Source of the DNA: an uncultured Bacteroidota bacterium
Lineage (GTDB): Bacteria; Bacteroidota; Bacteroidia; Bacteroidales; VadinHA17
Assembly (NCBI GenBank): GCA_903844815.1
Contig: CAIMVD010000156.1
Location: 1 to 64,000 of the forward strand
Length of the DNA: 64,000 bases
Direction of reading: 5' to 3'
Each line of letters starts with the position of its first letter. Position 1 is the stretch's first letter. Both the position numbers and the translations under genes were made by a program. Shown here one piece after another: positions 50,219-59,819 of the stretch. The notes under the pieces were generated by a model. That model made no database searches. It was not told where the DNA came from and worked only from the letters and a program-made list of their open reading frames with translations.

Positions 50219-53191
50219 TCAAGCAGGCTTGATGATTACGCCTTTGTGTTTTTTTCCGTCGATCATTATTTCCAGAGGCGCGGCAAAGTTCACATGTCGG
50301 ATGTAACCGTCTTCATATACGGGATTTAGCCCGTTAAGAAAGTCAACATTATAAAATCCCTCGTTTATAAAGGGGTTTATTGTAAAATACCCTACCCTGA
50401 AAGAGGTGAGGTTCTGGAAAAAATGTGTTCCCTGGCTTGGGTCGATCCTGTAGTTTTTGAGTCCTGATTCTATTATTATCCTTGCAGCCGATATCTGGGG
50501 CCATTTTACCGGAATGCCAAGCCATGGATCGGCAGAGCCCCATCTTCCGGGTCCGATAAGTATGTATCCTTTCCCCTGCTTTACAAACTTTAAGTTTATT
50601 TTCTCTATTTCAATTGCAACGGCTTTATTATTTGCGGCATTAAATGATTCCGGTTTAACATATACGATGTCGTGGATACCCCGGAAGACTCCGTTGCCCA
50701 AAGCTGAGTCGGACGAAATAATAGTATCCTCTTTTCGTATCATGTCAAGGTTTAAATTATGCGTCTCCTCGGTATGTACTATCGGACGTATCTGAAGGAA
50801 GCTGAATATCTTAGGTGTTCCGGGAGGAGTTTCAAGATTTGCTGCAAATTCGATTTCGATCGGATTATTCATTTCGCGCTGTCCTATCTCGAGTAGTGTA
50901 GTGAGAATTTCGGCAAGCGGGAACATCTTGTGCTGAAGAATATTAGAGAAAGTTATTATCCGTTTGCCCGGATGCATTATTCCATCGCGAAGCATGTTGT
51001 TATTCCTGTCGTATGTTGATACCACATATTTAGCAGCTGCATCATTATTCATATCCTTAGTGTCGATCCTCAGAATATTTACACCGTCGTCAGTAGAAGG
51101 AACGAAACTGTCAATATTAAGATCGAGTGCGTAAAACTCCTTTTGAGTATCACGCAGGGCGGCTTCTGGAGATGAAAGCTGGAGTATTTTTTTGGGATGC
51201 TTCGGGGAAAACCTTAAAGATAATCCGCCTTCAACTATCAGCTTACCGAGCCCGAAAGCAACATTCACGATCCCGTCCTCTGCTTTTTCAGAACCGATAG
51301 GATAATAATTTATTGACCGGGCGACACCTGAAAAGGTAGGATAAAATATACCCCCATGCTGGTTTCCGCAAACTTCCTGCAAAATTATCCCCATCTTTTC
51401 CTCATCGATAACATTTGCTGTTGCCGTCATATATGCCTTGCTGTCCTTATAATAAACCGAGGCATACACCTCCTTAATAGCATCCGACAACAATTTAACC
51501 ATCATCTTATTATCAGGATGGCGCGGTATCATATAGGTGGAATAAATCCCGGCAAAGGGCTGATAATGCGAATCTTCCAGCTTGCTTGAAGAACGTACGG
51601 CTATCGGTACATTCTTGGAGACGGACAGGAAAGCGTAGAAATCCTGGTAAACATTGCCCGGAAGCTCTGCATTAATGAACCTGTTCAGGATCTCATCGTC
51701 GGAAAGATCGGACAGGGCTACAGAATAAAGATTATTCTGGTCCATGAACTCATCAAATACATCGGTGCTAAGCACAACAGTCCTTGGAATTGTAATAAGA
51801 ACATCGGGAAACTTATTAAAAAGTTTGTTCGTTTTAATCGTGCTGTTTATAAAAGCAAGCCCCCGGGCCTTTCCTCCAATCGAACCTTCGCCAATCCTCG
51901 AAAATGTCTGGTACTCATCGAAGCTTGTCTTGTCGAACTTTGCTATTATTCCCCTGCCCTTTCCGAGCCTGAAACTGGATATTGCCACATAGAGGAATTT
52001 CCTCATCTCATCCATCGAATCGAAATCTTCCTTACCTATATACTTAAACATTTGGGCTACTGGAAACAGAGCTCTAGCGTTCAGCCATTTCGAAAAATGA
52101 TTCCGTGTTGCGTGGTATTCCAGGGTATTGTCAGGAATGGTAAGCAGTTTCTGCTGAAGGCTTTGGAGGTCAGTGGCAATGGCAATAGGCTCGAGTGTCT
52201 CAGGGTTACGGAAAACGAAAGGCCCGAATGCAAGGTTCTGGATGATGAAGTTTCGTAATTCGAGCGATAACGACTTGGAATACTTATTTATAAATCCGGC
52301 ACCAAGCTCTTCTGCAATTTTCTTATGTTTTGTACTGGACGACTGGATGAGGAAAGGAACCTTGTCATCGTCGGCCATTACAACCTTGCAAAGTTCGATA
52401 CCGGCATTCTCATCAGTAACGTTATCGCGCTTATAGCTTATATCGGATATTACACCAAGGACATTGTATTTATACTTATTATAGAGGATGACAGCATCGT
52501 TGAAATTATTTGCCAGGAGAATCTTCGGTCGGCCTCTCATTTTAAGCATCCTCTGGTGCTCATTCAGAGCTTCCCGTTGAAAATCGAGTGACTGCAGCAG
52601 GACAATCCTGTAAATATTTGGCAGGTACGACGAGATATACCGGATTGAATTCTCAACGAGGATAATTGCCTGTACCCCGATATTCTCTATATCAAAATCG
52701 GCATTCATTTTATCCTCAATAAGTTTTATAATAGCAAGGATAAGCGAGGTATCGCCAAGCCAGCAGAAAACGTAATCTATGCCACTAAGGTCCTCCCCCT
52801 CAAGCCGTAATGAAACTTCCCTCGAAAAATATGTAAGAACCACTATGGGAACATTCTCATACTTTGCCTTGATCCGTTTTGCCAGGGCAAAGACATCGGT
52901 ACCCTTGAGACTAAGCATTGAAATTACAAGGTCAATATTTCCTTCCTTAAGTATTCTGAAAGCGTCCTCGGCATTGTCGGTCTGCACAAAAGTAGGCGGA
53001 TACCTGAGGTTAAGCGAAGCATATTCATTGAAAATCTGTTCATCAATCCTGCCATCCTCCTCCAGCATATAGTTATCATAATTGCTGCAAATGATCAGCA
53101 CCCTATGAATTCGCTTCTGCATCAGAAGATTAAAGGACGTATCTGTAAAATCATATTTCTGAAGATCGTGTATTCCTTCGATAAAGGTCAT
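50219..53191 (-). CDS. Two receiver-like domains fused to a PEP-synthase ATP-grasp domain (paralogue 2)
   Basis: 990 aa. Residues about 29-160 and 173-315 look like response-regulator receivers; the second keeps Asp250 (VISD) and a Lys in INKYS but has VENS where the acidic pair is usual. Then a linker (EYHATRNHFSKWLNARA), a PPDK_N/PEP-synthase ATP-grasp domain (IGEGSIGGKARGLAF, IAVRSSSKLEDSHYQPFAGIYSTY, GIILQEVCGN, and IEIEFAANL further on). A C-terminal domain has GPGRWGSADPWLGIPV and GTHFFQNLTS. The phosphohistidine and PEP-binding TIM-barrel domains of PEP synthase are absent, so PEP synthesis is unlikely. Paralogue of the gene 11 bases upstream. Function unknown. Confidence 0.75.
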   Translation of the reverse strand: MTFIEGIHDLQKYDFTDTSFNLLMQKRIHRVLIICSNYDNYMLEEDGRIDEQIFNEYASLNLRYPPTFVQTDNAEDAFRILKEGNIDLVISMLSLKGTDVFALAKRIKAKYENVPIVVLTYFSREVSLRLEGEDLSGIDYVFCWLGDTSLILAIIKLIEDKMNADFDIENIGVQAIILVENSIRYISSYLPNIYRIVLLQSLDFQREALNEHQRMLKMRGRPKILLANNFNDAVILYNKYKYNVLGVISDISYKRDNVTDENAGIELCKVVMADDDKVPFLIQSSSTKHKKIAEELGAGFINKYSKSLSLELRNFIIQNLAFGPFVFRNPETLEPIAIATDLQSLQQKLLTIPDNTLEYHATRNHFSKWLNARALFPVAQMFKYIGKEDFDSMDEMRKFLYVAISSFRLGKGRGIIAKFDKTSFDEYQTFSRIGEGSIGGKARGLAFINSTIKTNKLFNKFPDVLITIPRTVVLSTDVFDEFMDQNNLYSVALSDLSDDEILNRFINAELPGNVYQDFYAFLSVSKNVPIAVRSSSKLEDSHYQPFAGIYSTYMIPRHPDNKMMVKLLSDAIKEVYASVYYKDSKAYMTATANVIDEEKMGIILQEVCGNQHGGIFYPTFSGVARSINYYPIGSEKAEDGIVNVAFGLGKLIVEGGLSLRFSPKHPKKILQLSSPEAALRDTQKEFYALDLNIDSFVPSTDDGVNILRIDTKDMNNDAAAKYVVSTYDRNNNMLRDGIMHPGKRIITFSNILQHKMFPLAEILTTLLEIGQREMNNPIEIEFAANLETPPGTPKIFSFLQIRPIVHTEETHNLNLDMIRKEDTIISSDSALGNGVFRGIHDIVYVKPESFNAANNKAVAIEIEKINLKFVKQGKGYILIGPGRWGSADPWLGIPVKWPQISAARIIIESGLKNYRIDPSQGTHFFQNLTSFRVGYFTINPFINEGFYNVDFLNGLNPVYEDGYIRHVNFAAPLEIMIDGKKHKGVIIKPA

Positions 53192-53202
53192 AAATAAAAT
53201 AT

Positions 53203-56200
53203 TTAATTATTGATTGATATTACGGCCATCCCTCTTTTGCCGTCCATTCTGATAAGCAGTGGCTTTTTGAACCTTATATGCCTGAAAAACCTGCCCTGCT
53301 CAATAATATCCTGTTTTTCGAGTTTCTCCCAAATTAAAGTATTTCCGAAAACACCCTGACTGACTGAAAAATACCCTACGTTCATCGATGTTACATTATG
53401 AAAGAAATGAGAACCAAGTGAAGCATCTACATGAAAATCAGGCAGGTTTACTTCTACAATTACTTTTGCATTCGAAATCTGCGGCCATACAACCGGAATG
53501 CCAAGGAATCTGTCTTTAGTCCCCCATCTTCCGGGGCCGATAAGAACATACTTTCTGTTTTCCTTCATCATCTTCTGATTCATCCGGTCAATTTCGGCTG
53601 CCATCTCAATAGTTAACAGATTAGTGAATTTTCGTGGTTCAACATATATTATATCTGCAATATCGTCAATAACTCCATTTCCCATGCTTTTTTTGGTTAC
53701 AAGTATCAGGTCGTCATTGCAGATAGTATCAGGGTCAATCGAATAACCCGCTCCGCTGCCTACAAGAGGCTTGATCTGAAGCAGATAAAATGAGGACTTC
53801 CCAGTTGCATCTCTGGTAAGGTCAACAGCAAATTCGATCTCGACAGGAGTACCAAAAGCTTCTTTTACAACATCGAGTACTATACGAATAGTTGCCGCAA
53901 GCGGCACATATTCATATTTCAGGATATCTGCAAAATTAATAACCCTCGGTCCCTGTGAATCGAGTCCCGGGATTATTACATCATTATCAACGTTGAGAAC
54001 TGAAGCAGAATGGGTTAGTGTTCCGTGTTTTTCAGCTTCGCTTATATCGAGAACGACAAGGCCGGCTTCTTCGCCTTCAAGGAGATCAGGATCAGGCTTG
54101 GCCATATCAACAGCATAAAACTGAACCTGCGAGTTTTTGTACAGATCTTTATGTGAGGTGAAATCGAGCGACGGGTATGCCGGTGAGAATCTGTAAGCGT
54201 TGTTTCCCTCAACAACATATTGGCCAAGCCCTACGGCCATAACCGCAAATCCATCCTGCGGGGTTGAATGCGACACCGGGTAATAGTTGAATGATTGTGC
54301 AGTACCGCTTATATGCGGATAAAAAGCATCCCCGAATCTGTTTCCAACCACCTCCTGAATGACTATTGCCATCTTTTCCTGTTCTATTTTGTAATTAATG
54401 GCTTCAAAATATATTCGGGAATTTTCGGAGTAAATTGACGAAAACACCAACTTGATTGCATCAGACAACTGCCTGAGCCTCACCTCAGGATCAGGATTTA
54501 TATTTGGAAGAATATAGGTGCCGAAGATTCCCGAGAAAGGCTGGCTCATAGAATCTTCAAACAAACTCGATGATCTCACAGCAATCGGTTTGACTATCTG
54601 TTTAATGAAAGCCCGGAGATTCTTTTCAAGTGTGTAACTCAGGTTCCCGTTCAGAAATTTATCCTTAATTACGGAGTACTCCTTTTCTTTTGTTACCACC
54701 TCCCAAAGATGATTCCGTTCCATGAACATGTCAAATTCATCGGTCCCAATGATCGTTGTAACCGGGGTTTTGATATTTATTCCCGGTATCAGGCGCCCAA
54801 GTTCAAAACTATATATTAAAGTATTGGCAAATGCCAGTCCCCGTCCTTTTCCTCCCAGAGATCCTGCGGAAAAACTAACTACGTTGGTCTCATTAATGAT
54901 AGCCGATTCTTCAAAGTTAACAACCTTCCCCTTGTTTGACTCCACTCGTCTTGTCCGGATCAAATCAATGAGGAACTCCCGCATCTCTTTAAGGCTTTTG
55001 AAATCAGATACTTTCATGGGAGTTATCTTCTTAGCAATAATAACCTCTCCCCTGGCCATAAGCCATAGGGAAAAATGATTTTTCATAGCATGATAGGCCA
55101 GTGAATCTTCGGGGACTGTCTGAAGGTAAGCCTCGAATTCCTTCATCGATTTTGCAACTGCAATCTGCTGTCCCCGCGTATCCCTGTAAATAAAATGACC
55201 AAATCCCAGGTAATAATTAATGAAAAGTTTAAGATCCTGCAGGAGGCTTTCGGAGTTTTTGTTAATAAAGTTCGATTTAAGTTTATAGGCAAACCTGGCG
55301 TTTTCAGGATCTGATGACTGGAGAACGGTAGGCAGATTCGGGAGTTCGTTTTTTACATGCTGTATCAGGTCAAATCCTGCTGTATCATTGAGGACTCCAT
55401 TTTTGGGGAATCTCATATCGGAGATTACACAAAGGAGTTTGTCCTTGTATTTATTATATGTAATCAGGGAATCCTCATAATCGGAGGCCAGGATAATTTT
55501 GGGCCGGGCCCTTAGCTTCAGAACTTTATATAGTTCATCAGTTGAAACATCCTCGATCAGGTTCCTTGTCTGTTCCATTACCAGGGTGTAAAGCATCGGA
55601 AGATACCTGGAATAATACTCGGCAGAATCCTCCACTATAAGTATTACCCTTGTCAGGCCTTTTTGAGTATCATTCTCCACATTAACCCTGTCTTCGAGCA
55701 GGGTTACCATTGCAAAAAAAACTTTAGACTCTCCGGTCCAGACAAAGTAGTTATCAAATGGAATGCCAAGGCTTTTTTGCTTTTTAACGTAGGGTATGTC
55801 TCCCTGGTTATTGAGCAAAAGAAAGGTAGGAATATAGGGATATTTCTTCTTAATTTTCATGCAGAGGTCCATCGGGCTCTCCTTATCGACACCTATCATA
55901 ATAATGATCATGTCGTAGTGCCTTGCTTTAAGACGCAGGAAAGCCTCTTCCTCGCCTGAAACTCCTGTAACCCTCGGGATAGATGTCAAACTCAACTGAT
56001 AGTATTCACCGAGGATGTGGTCTGAAAAACGTCCTTCTCCTTCAATTGAATAGGCATCATAGAGGTTTGCAACCAGTAAGATCTCCCTGACTTTAAAAGG
56101 CATCAGGTCATGAAAAACATCCCGCTCGGCATTATGACGATCAAGGAATTTCTGGAGCAATTTTCTGCTTGAAATATTTTGAAGTTCCTCGTCATCCTTG

Positions 56201-56649
56201 GTAGGCGGCTGGGTCTGACGGATAAGATCCCTTGCCTTGTAACTGTTGATAAATCCGGTTAACATTCCTCCGATGTTCTGGATGAGGTCGCGCTCCTCCT
56301 TTAAAAACGGGCCCTCTTTTTCAGAATTGAATTCAGAGGTGTAAAATATTTCAACTGATCCCTTTTCTCCATCAATAGTAGAAAATTCCTGAATCATTTT
56401 CCACTTTGTCTCATTGAACCCCGCCGATTCAAATTTTTTTGTCATAAATTTTATGCGGGCAACAGTAAATTCAGGATATTGCCACCCTGCCGGAAGAATG
56501 AGAACTACTTCCTGAAGTGTCTCTTCAACTGTTTTTCCCTGCTTAAGAATTGCCGTGGTCTGGTTAATGCATGCCAGTTCTTTCAAACGTTCATGCTGAT
56601 CATGCAGTAACCGTCTGTACTGAGGATTAATCTGACCTAAATCGTCCAT
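53203..56649 (-). CDS. GAF-like/receiver/PEP-synthase ATP-grasp protein (paralogue 1)
   Basis: 1148 aa from ATG 56649 (TTG at 56658 precedes). Residues 1-145 resemble a GAF sensor. Two receiver-like domains (about 188-320 and 333-478) follow; the second has VEDS and Asp in VISDMRF. Then NHFSLWLMARGE, the ATP-grasp domain (SAGSLGGKGRGLAF, IAVRSSSLFEDSMSQPFSG, AIVIQEVVGN, VEIEFAVDL) and a C-terminal domain (GPGRWGTKDRFLGIPV, GSHFFHNVTS). Like its paralogue it lacks the phosphohistidine and PEP domains. It could be a phosphotransfer or ATP-dependent ligase/kinase under two-component-type control (inference). Confidence 0.75.
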   Translation of the reverse strand: MDDLGQINPQYRRLLHDQHERLKELACINQTTAILKQGKTVEETLQEVVLILPAGWQYPEFTVARIKFMTKKFESAGFNETKWKMIQEFSTIDGEKGSVEIFYTSEFNSEKEGPFLKEERDLIQNIGGMLTGFINSYKARDLIRQTQPPTKDDEELQNISSRKLLQKFLDRHNAERDVFHDLMPFKVREILLVANLYDAYSIEGEGRFSDHILGEYYQLSLTSIPRVTGVSGEEEAFLRLKARHYDMIIIMIGVDKESPMDLCMKIKKKYPYIPTFLLLNNQGDIPYVKKQKSLGIPFDNYFVWTGESKVFFAMVTLLEDRVNVENDTQKGLTRVILIVEDSAEYYSRYLPMLYTLVMEQTRNLIEDVSTDELYKVLKLRARPKIILASDYEDSLITYNKYKDKLLCVISDMRFPKNGVLNDTAGFDLIQHVKNELPNLPTVLQSSDPENARFAYKLKSNFINKNSESLLQDLKLFINYYLGFGHFIYRDTRGQQIAVAKSMKEFEAYLQTVPEDSLAYHAMKNHFSLWLMARGEVIIAKKITPMKVSDFKSLKEMREFLIDLIRTRRVESNKGKVVNFEESAIINETNVVSFSAGSLGGKGRGLAFANTLIYSFELGRLIPGINIKTPVTTIIGTDEFDMFMERNHLWEVVTKEKEYSVIKDKFLNGNLSYTLEKNLRAFIKQIVKPIAVRSSSLFEDSMSQPFSGIFGTYILPNINPDPEVRLRQLSDAIKLVFSSIYSENSRIYFEAINYKIEQEKMAIVIQEVVGNRFGDAFYPHISGTAQSFNYYPVSHSTPQDGFAVMAVGLGQYVVEGNNAYRFSPAYPSLDFTSHKDLYKNSQVQFYAVDMAKPDPDLLEGEEAGLVVLDISEAEKHGTLTHSASVLNVDNDVIIPGLDSQGPRVINFADILKYEYVPLAATIRIVLDVVKEAFGTPVEIEFAVDLTRDATGKSSFYLLQIKPLVGSGAGYSIDPDTICNDDLILVTKKSMGNGVIDDIADIIYVEPRKFTNLLTIEMAAEIDRMNQKMMKENRKYVLIGPGRWGTKDRFLGIPVVWPQISNAKVIVEVNLPDFHVDASLGSHFFHNVTSMNVGYFSVSQGVFGNTLIWEKLEKQDIIEQGRFFRHIRFKKPLLIRMDGKRGMAVISINN

Positions 56650-56683
56650 AGCCGGCAATACAGTTTAATCAAGACTTAAAATT

Positions 56684-56731
56684 ACAAAAAAAATAACCGC
56701 AATGAGCCAATTGTTAAGGCTCCATGCGGTT
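56684..56731 (-). terminator. Intrinsic terminator after korB
   Basis: Bulged stem AACCGCA..GGAGCC / GGCTC..TGCGGTT (56695-56731) followed on the minus strand by a long T run (complement of 56684-56693). Lies between korB and the ATP-grasp gene. Confidence 0.7.
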
Positions 56732-56753
56732 AGTATTCGTTTGGATAAGATCT

Positions 56754-57776
56754 TTATTCGACGACCCAGGTTGATCCGCTCATAAGAAGATCGTCCATGC
56801 ATTTGATTTTTGATTGTGACTTTACTGATTCAATCTGTTCATGAACAGCAGCATCATAGGTAATTCCCGGAACTGACCTGATAACACCCAGGGCAACAGG
56901 ATATTCCGGATAATCCATATTGGCGAGCATATAATGTATTCCGGGATTTGCTTCAACGGCATCATGCACCAAAAGATCCTTTTCGGTGACCCCATTTTCG
57001 CCAATCTTAATCACTTTCAGCTTCAAGCCGTCAAGAACTAGGCCCTTGTCATTATTCTTTCCAAAAATCATCGGTTGTCCGTGCTTAAGAATAATGGTAC
57101 GGTCATCACGAACCTCCTTTCCTACAACAACATCATGAATAGCATCATTGAAGATGACACAATTCTGAAGCACTTCCACTACAGAAGTCCCCTTATGCTT
57201 TGCGGCTTCAATATAAACCTGAGTCGACAGGGCAAGATTTGCATCGACTGTCCGCGCAAAAAATTTGCCTCTTGCACCAATCACCAGATCGCCGACTGAA
57301 AATGGTTCCTCAACAGTCCCAAAGGGCGATGTTTTCGTAACCAGTCCCTTAGATGAAGTAGGTGAATATTGCCCTTTTGTAAGGCCATATATTTCGTTAT
57401 TGAAAAGCAGGATATTTATATCGATGTTTCGGCGAACAGCATGAATAAAATGGTTTCCTCCGATCGCGAGGGCATCCCCGTCACCTGTTATCTGCCAGAC
57501 CGACAGATCCGGATTAGCTGTTTTTACGCCGGTTGCAATTGCAGAGGCACGTCCGTGAATACTGTGAAAACCATAGGTATCCATATAATACGGAAACCTT
57601 GAGGAGCATCCGATTCCCGATATGAAAGCGAATTTTTCCTTTGGTATTCCCAACTCTGCAACCGCTCTCTGCACAGCATTAAGAACTGCATGATCGCCGC
57701 ATCCCGGACACCATCTGATCTCCTGATCGCTCTTAAAATCCTTTGGAGTAAGTTTATTTACGAGTATCTCAGCCAT
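56754..57776 (-). CDS. korB: 2-oxoacid:ferredoxin oxidoreductase beta subunit
   Basis: 340 aa. TPP-binding beta subunit: IRWCPGCGDHAVLNAVQRAV, then ITGDGDALAIGGNHFIHAVRRNIDI and FNNEIYGLTKGQYSPTS. With KorA it oxidises a 2-oxoacid (probably 2-oxoglutarate) to acyl-CoA and reduces ferredoxin. One base separates it from the korA stop. Confidence 0.93.
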   Translation of the reverse strand: MAEILVNKLTPKDFKSDQEIRWCPGCGDHAVLNAVQRAVAELGIPKEKFAFISGIGCSSRFPYYMDTYGFHSIHGRASAIATGVKTANPDLSVWQITGDGDALAIGGNHFIHAVRRNIDINILLFNNEIYGLTKGQYSPTSSKGLVTKTSPFGTVEEPFSVGDLVIGARGKFFARTVDANLALSTQVYIEAAKHKGTSVVEVLQNCVIFNDAIHDVVVGKEVRDDRTIILKHGQPMIFGKNNDKGLVLDGLKLKVIKIGENGVTEKDLLVHDAVEANPGIHYMLANMDYPEYPVALGVIRSVPGITYDAAVHEQIESVKSQSKIKCMDDLLMSGSTWVVE

Positions 57777-57777
57777 C

Positions 57778-59622
57778 TTATTTGTCCTCCAGTATTTTAA
57801 TGCATTTTTCTTTAATATCTCTAATAGTAAACGGAAGTCCCTGAACCTTGTTTAGTTGCTCGTAGGCAAACTCCTGATGCTCCATCCTGAGATAACCGGC
57901 AAACTGACCTAGGTTAAGTTCGCAAACGAGAATATTTTTAAACCTGCTGAAGACATCCTTAACATTTCGCGGGAGAGGGTTGATATAGTTGAAGTTTACC
58001 AGGCTTACGCTACGGCCTTCGGCCTGCAATTCGCGCACAGCAGTTATCAGGTAGCCATACGATCCTCCCCAGCCCACAACCAGAAGATCACCTTCCTGTT
58101 TGCCATAAACATCAATATCGGGGATGAAATTTGCAACACGCTTAACTTTTTCGTCCCTTATATTCACCATATGTTCGTGGTTTTCAGGAACATACGAAAC
58201 GGTTCCCTTCGTTGTCTTTTCAAGTCCGCCTATCCTGTGTTCCAAACCCTTAGTACCGGGAATAGCCCAGTAACGTGACAGTTTTTCACAATCGCGCTTA
58301 TAGGGATGAAAGGGAACTGATCCGCTTTCAGCGATTGGAGGGTTAATGGCAGGAAGGTCCTTCATTTCTGGTATCCTCCATGGTTCCGTTCCATTGGCAA
58401 GGTAGCTGTCAGAAAGAAGTATCACGGGTGTCATATGCTCAACGGCTATTTTTGCGGCTTCATAGGCAAATTTAAAACAGTCTGAAGGGGTACTTGCAGC
58501 TATAACTACCACAGGACATTCTCCATTCCGTCCGAAAAGTGCCTGAAAGAGGTCAGCCTGTTCTGTTTTTGTAGGCAACCCTGTGGAGGGTCCTCCCCTC
58601 TGAACATCGACTATAACAATTGGAAGCTCTGTCATCACTGCAAGACCAATGGCTTCCGATTTAAGTGCAAGGCCCGGACCTGATGTTGTTGTTATGGCAA
58701 GTTTCCCGGCAAAGCTGGCGCCAAGAGCCGTGCAGATTCCTGCTATTTCATCTTCAGCCTGTACACTTATAACGCCCAAATCCTTATGTGCAGCCAGCTC
58801 CTCGAGTATTCCAGTTGCGGGGGTTATGGGATAAGAACCTATAAAGATCTGAAGATTGGCTTTTTCTGCGGCAGCCATGAAACCCCATGCAGCAGCGGAA
58901 TTTCCTGCGATGTTGCGGTAAGTTCCTTTAGCTATAGGCGCCGGAAGAATTTTATACACCGGCCTCAGAGCTTCTATAGTCTCTCCATAATAGTATCCAG
59001 CCCGCAACGCGACCTTATTGGCTTCAGCTATTCCGGGTTTGTTGTGGAATTTTTTTTCAAAATATTTCTCAGTATAATCGAGCTTACGGTCAAAGAGCCA
59101 GTAAACCATGCCAAGAGCGAACATATTCTTAGTCCTGAGGGCCGATTTAGGATCGAGACCGAAATCCTTAAGTGCCTCTTTTACCATTGAGGATATTGGA
59201 GCATCAATAATATTATATCCGTCAAGCTTCTCCTCGGCAATAGGGTCCTTCTCGTATCCTGCCTTTTCAATATTCTTCTCGGTGAAATTATCCTTGTCAA
59301 AAATAATTGTTCCACCATCCTTCACCCATTTGATGTTTGCTTTGATTGCGGCGGGGTTCATTGCCACAAGAACGTCAGAGAAATCACCGGGAGTGTTTAT
59401 TTCAGAATGTCCCAGGTGAACCTGGAAACCTGAAACTCCTCCCACCGTTCCCTGAGGAGCCCGTATCTCAGCAGGATAATCGGGAAATGTTGATAAATCG
59501 TTACCGAACAGGGCAGCAGTATCGGAAAATAATGTCCCGGTAAGCTGCATTCCATCGCCCGAATCGCCTGAGAATCGGATAACGACCTCTTCTTTTTCGA
59601 TAACCTGTGATCTTTTAATCAT
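57778..59622 (-). CDS. korA: 2-oxoacid:ferredoxin oxidoreductase alpha subunit (gamma fused)
   Basis: 614 aa. Residues about 1-190 are the gamma domain (RFSGDSGDGMQLTGTLFS, AEIRAPQGTVGGVSGFQVH). The alpha domain follows (GSYPITPATGILEELAAH, QAEDEIAGICTALGASFAG, TTTSGPGLALKSEAIGLA, DVQRGGPSTGLPTKTEQADL). A 2-oxoglutarate role is favoured by the KorAB form, but other 2-oxoacids are possible. Confidence 0.93.
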   Translation of the reverse strand: MIKRSQVIEKEEVVIRFSGDSGDGMQLTGTLFSDTAALFGNDLSTFPDYPAEIRAPQGTVGGVSGFQVHLGHSEINTPGDFSDVLVAMNPAAIKANIKWVKDGGTIIFDKDNFTEKNIEKAGYEKDPIAEEKLDGYNIIDAPISSMVKEALKDFGLDPKSALRTKNMFALGMVYWLFDRKLDYTEKYFEKKFHNKPGIAEANKVALRAGYYYGETIEALRPVYKILPAPIAKGTYRNIAGNSAAAWGFMAAAEKANLQIFIGSYPITPATGILEELAAHKDLGVISVQAEDEIAGICTALGASFAGKLAITTTSGPGLALKSEAIGLAVMTELPIVIVDVQRGGPSTGLPTKTEQADLFQALFGRNGECPVVVIAASTPSDCFKFAYEAAKIAVEHMTPVILLSDSYLANGTEPWRIPEMKDLPAINPPIAESGSVPFHPYKRDCEKLSRYWAIPGTKGLEHRIGGLEKTTKGTVSYVPENHEHMVNIRDEKVKRVANFIPDIDVYGKQEGDLLVVGWGGSYGYLITAVRELQAEGRSVSLVNFNYINPLPRNVKDVFSRFKNILVCELNLGQFAGYLRMEHQEFAYEQLNKVQGLPFTIRDIKEKCIKILEDK

Positions 59623-59680
59623 AATATCTAATAATTAATTGCGGAATATACAAATTTGAAATTCGCGCATGCAACATATA

Positions 59681-59688
59681 CAAATTTA
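59681..59688 (-). promoter_or_regulatory. -7 element (TAAATTTG) for korAB
   Basis: Plus-strand CAAATTTA is TAAATTTG on the minus strand, 59 bases upstream of korA. The surrounding ATATACAAATTT is repeated at 59646-59657 and 59676-59687. No clear -33. Confidence 0.45.
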
Positions 59689-59819
59689 ACTTTAAAGTGT
59701 TCAAAAAATGAACTTAATTAACGTTTTACATGATGATAATGATCATCTTTTTTGCCTCAACAAAATCCCGGATCCGGAATTAATGCTGAGTTTTAAAAGA
59801 AAGTAACAAAAAAAGCAGG

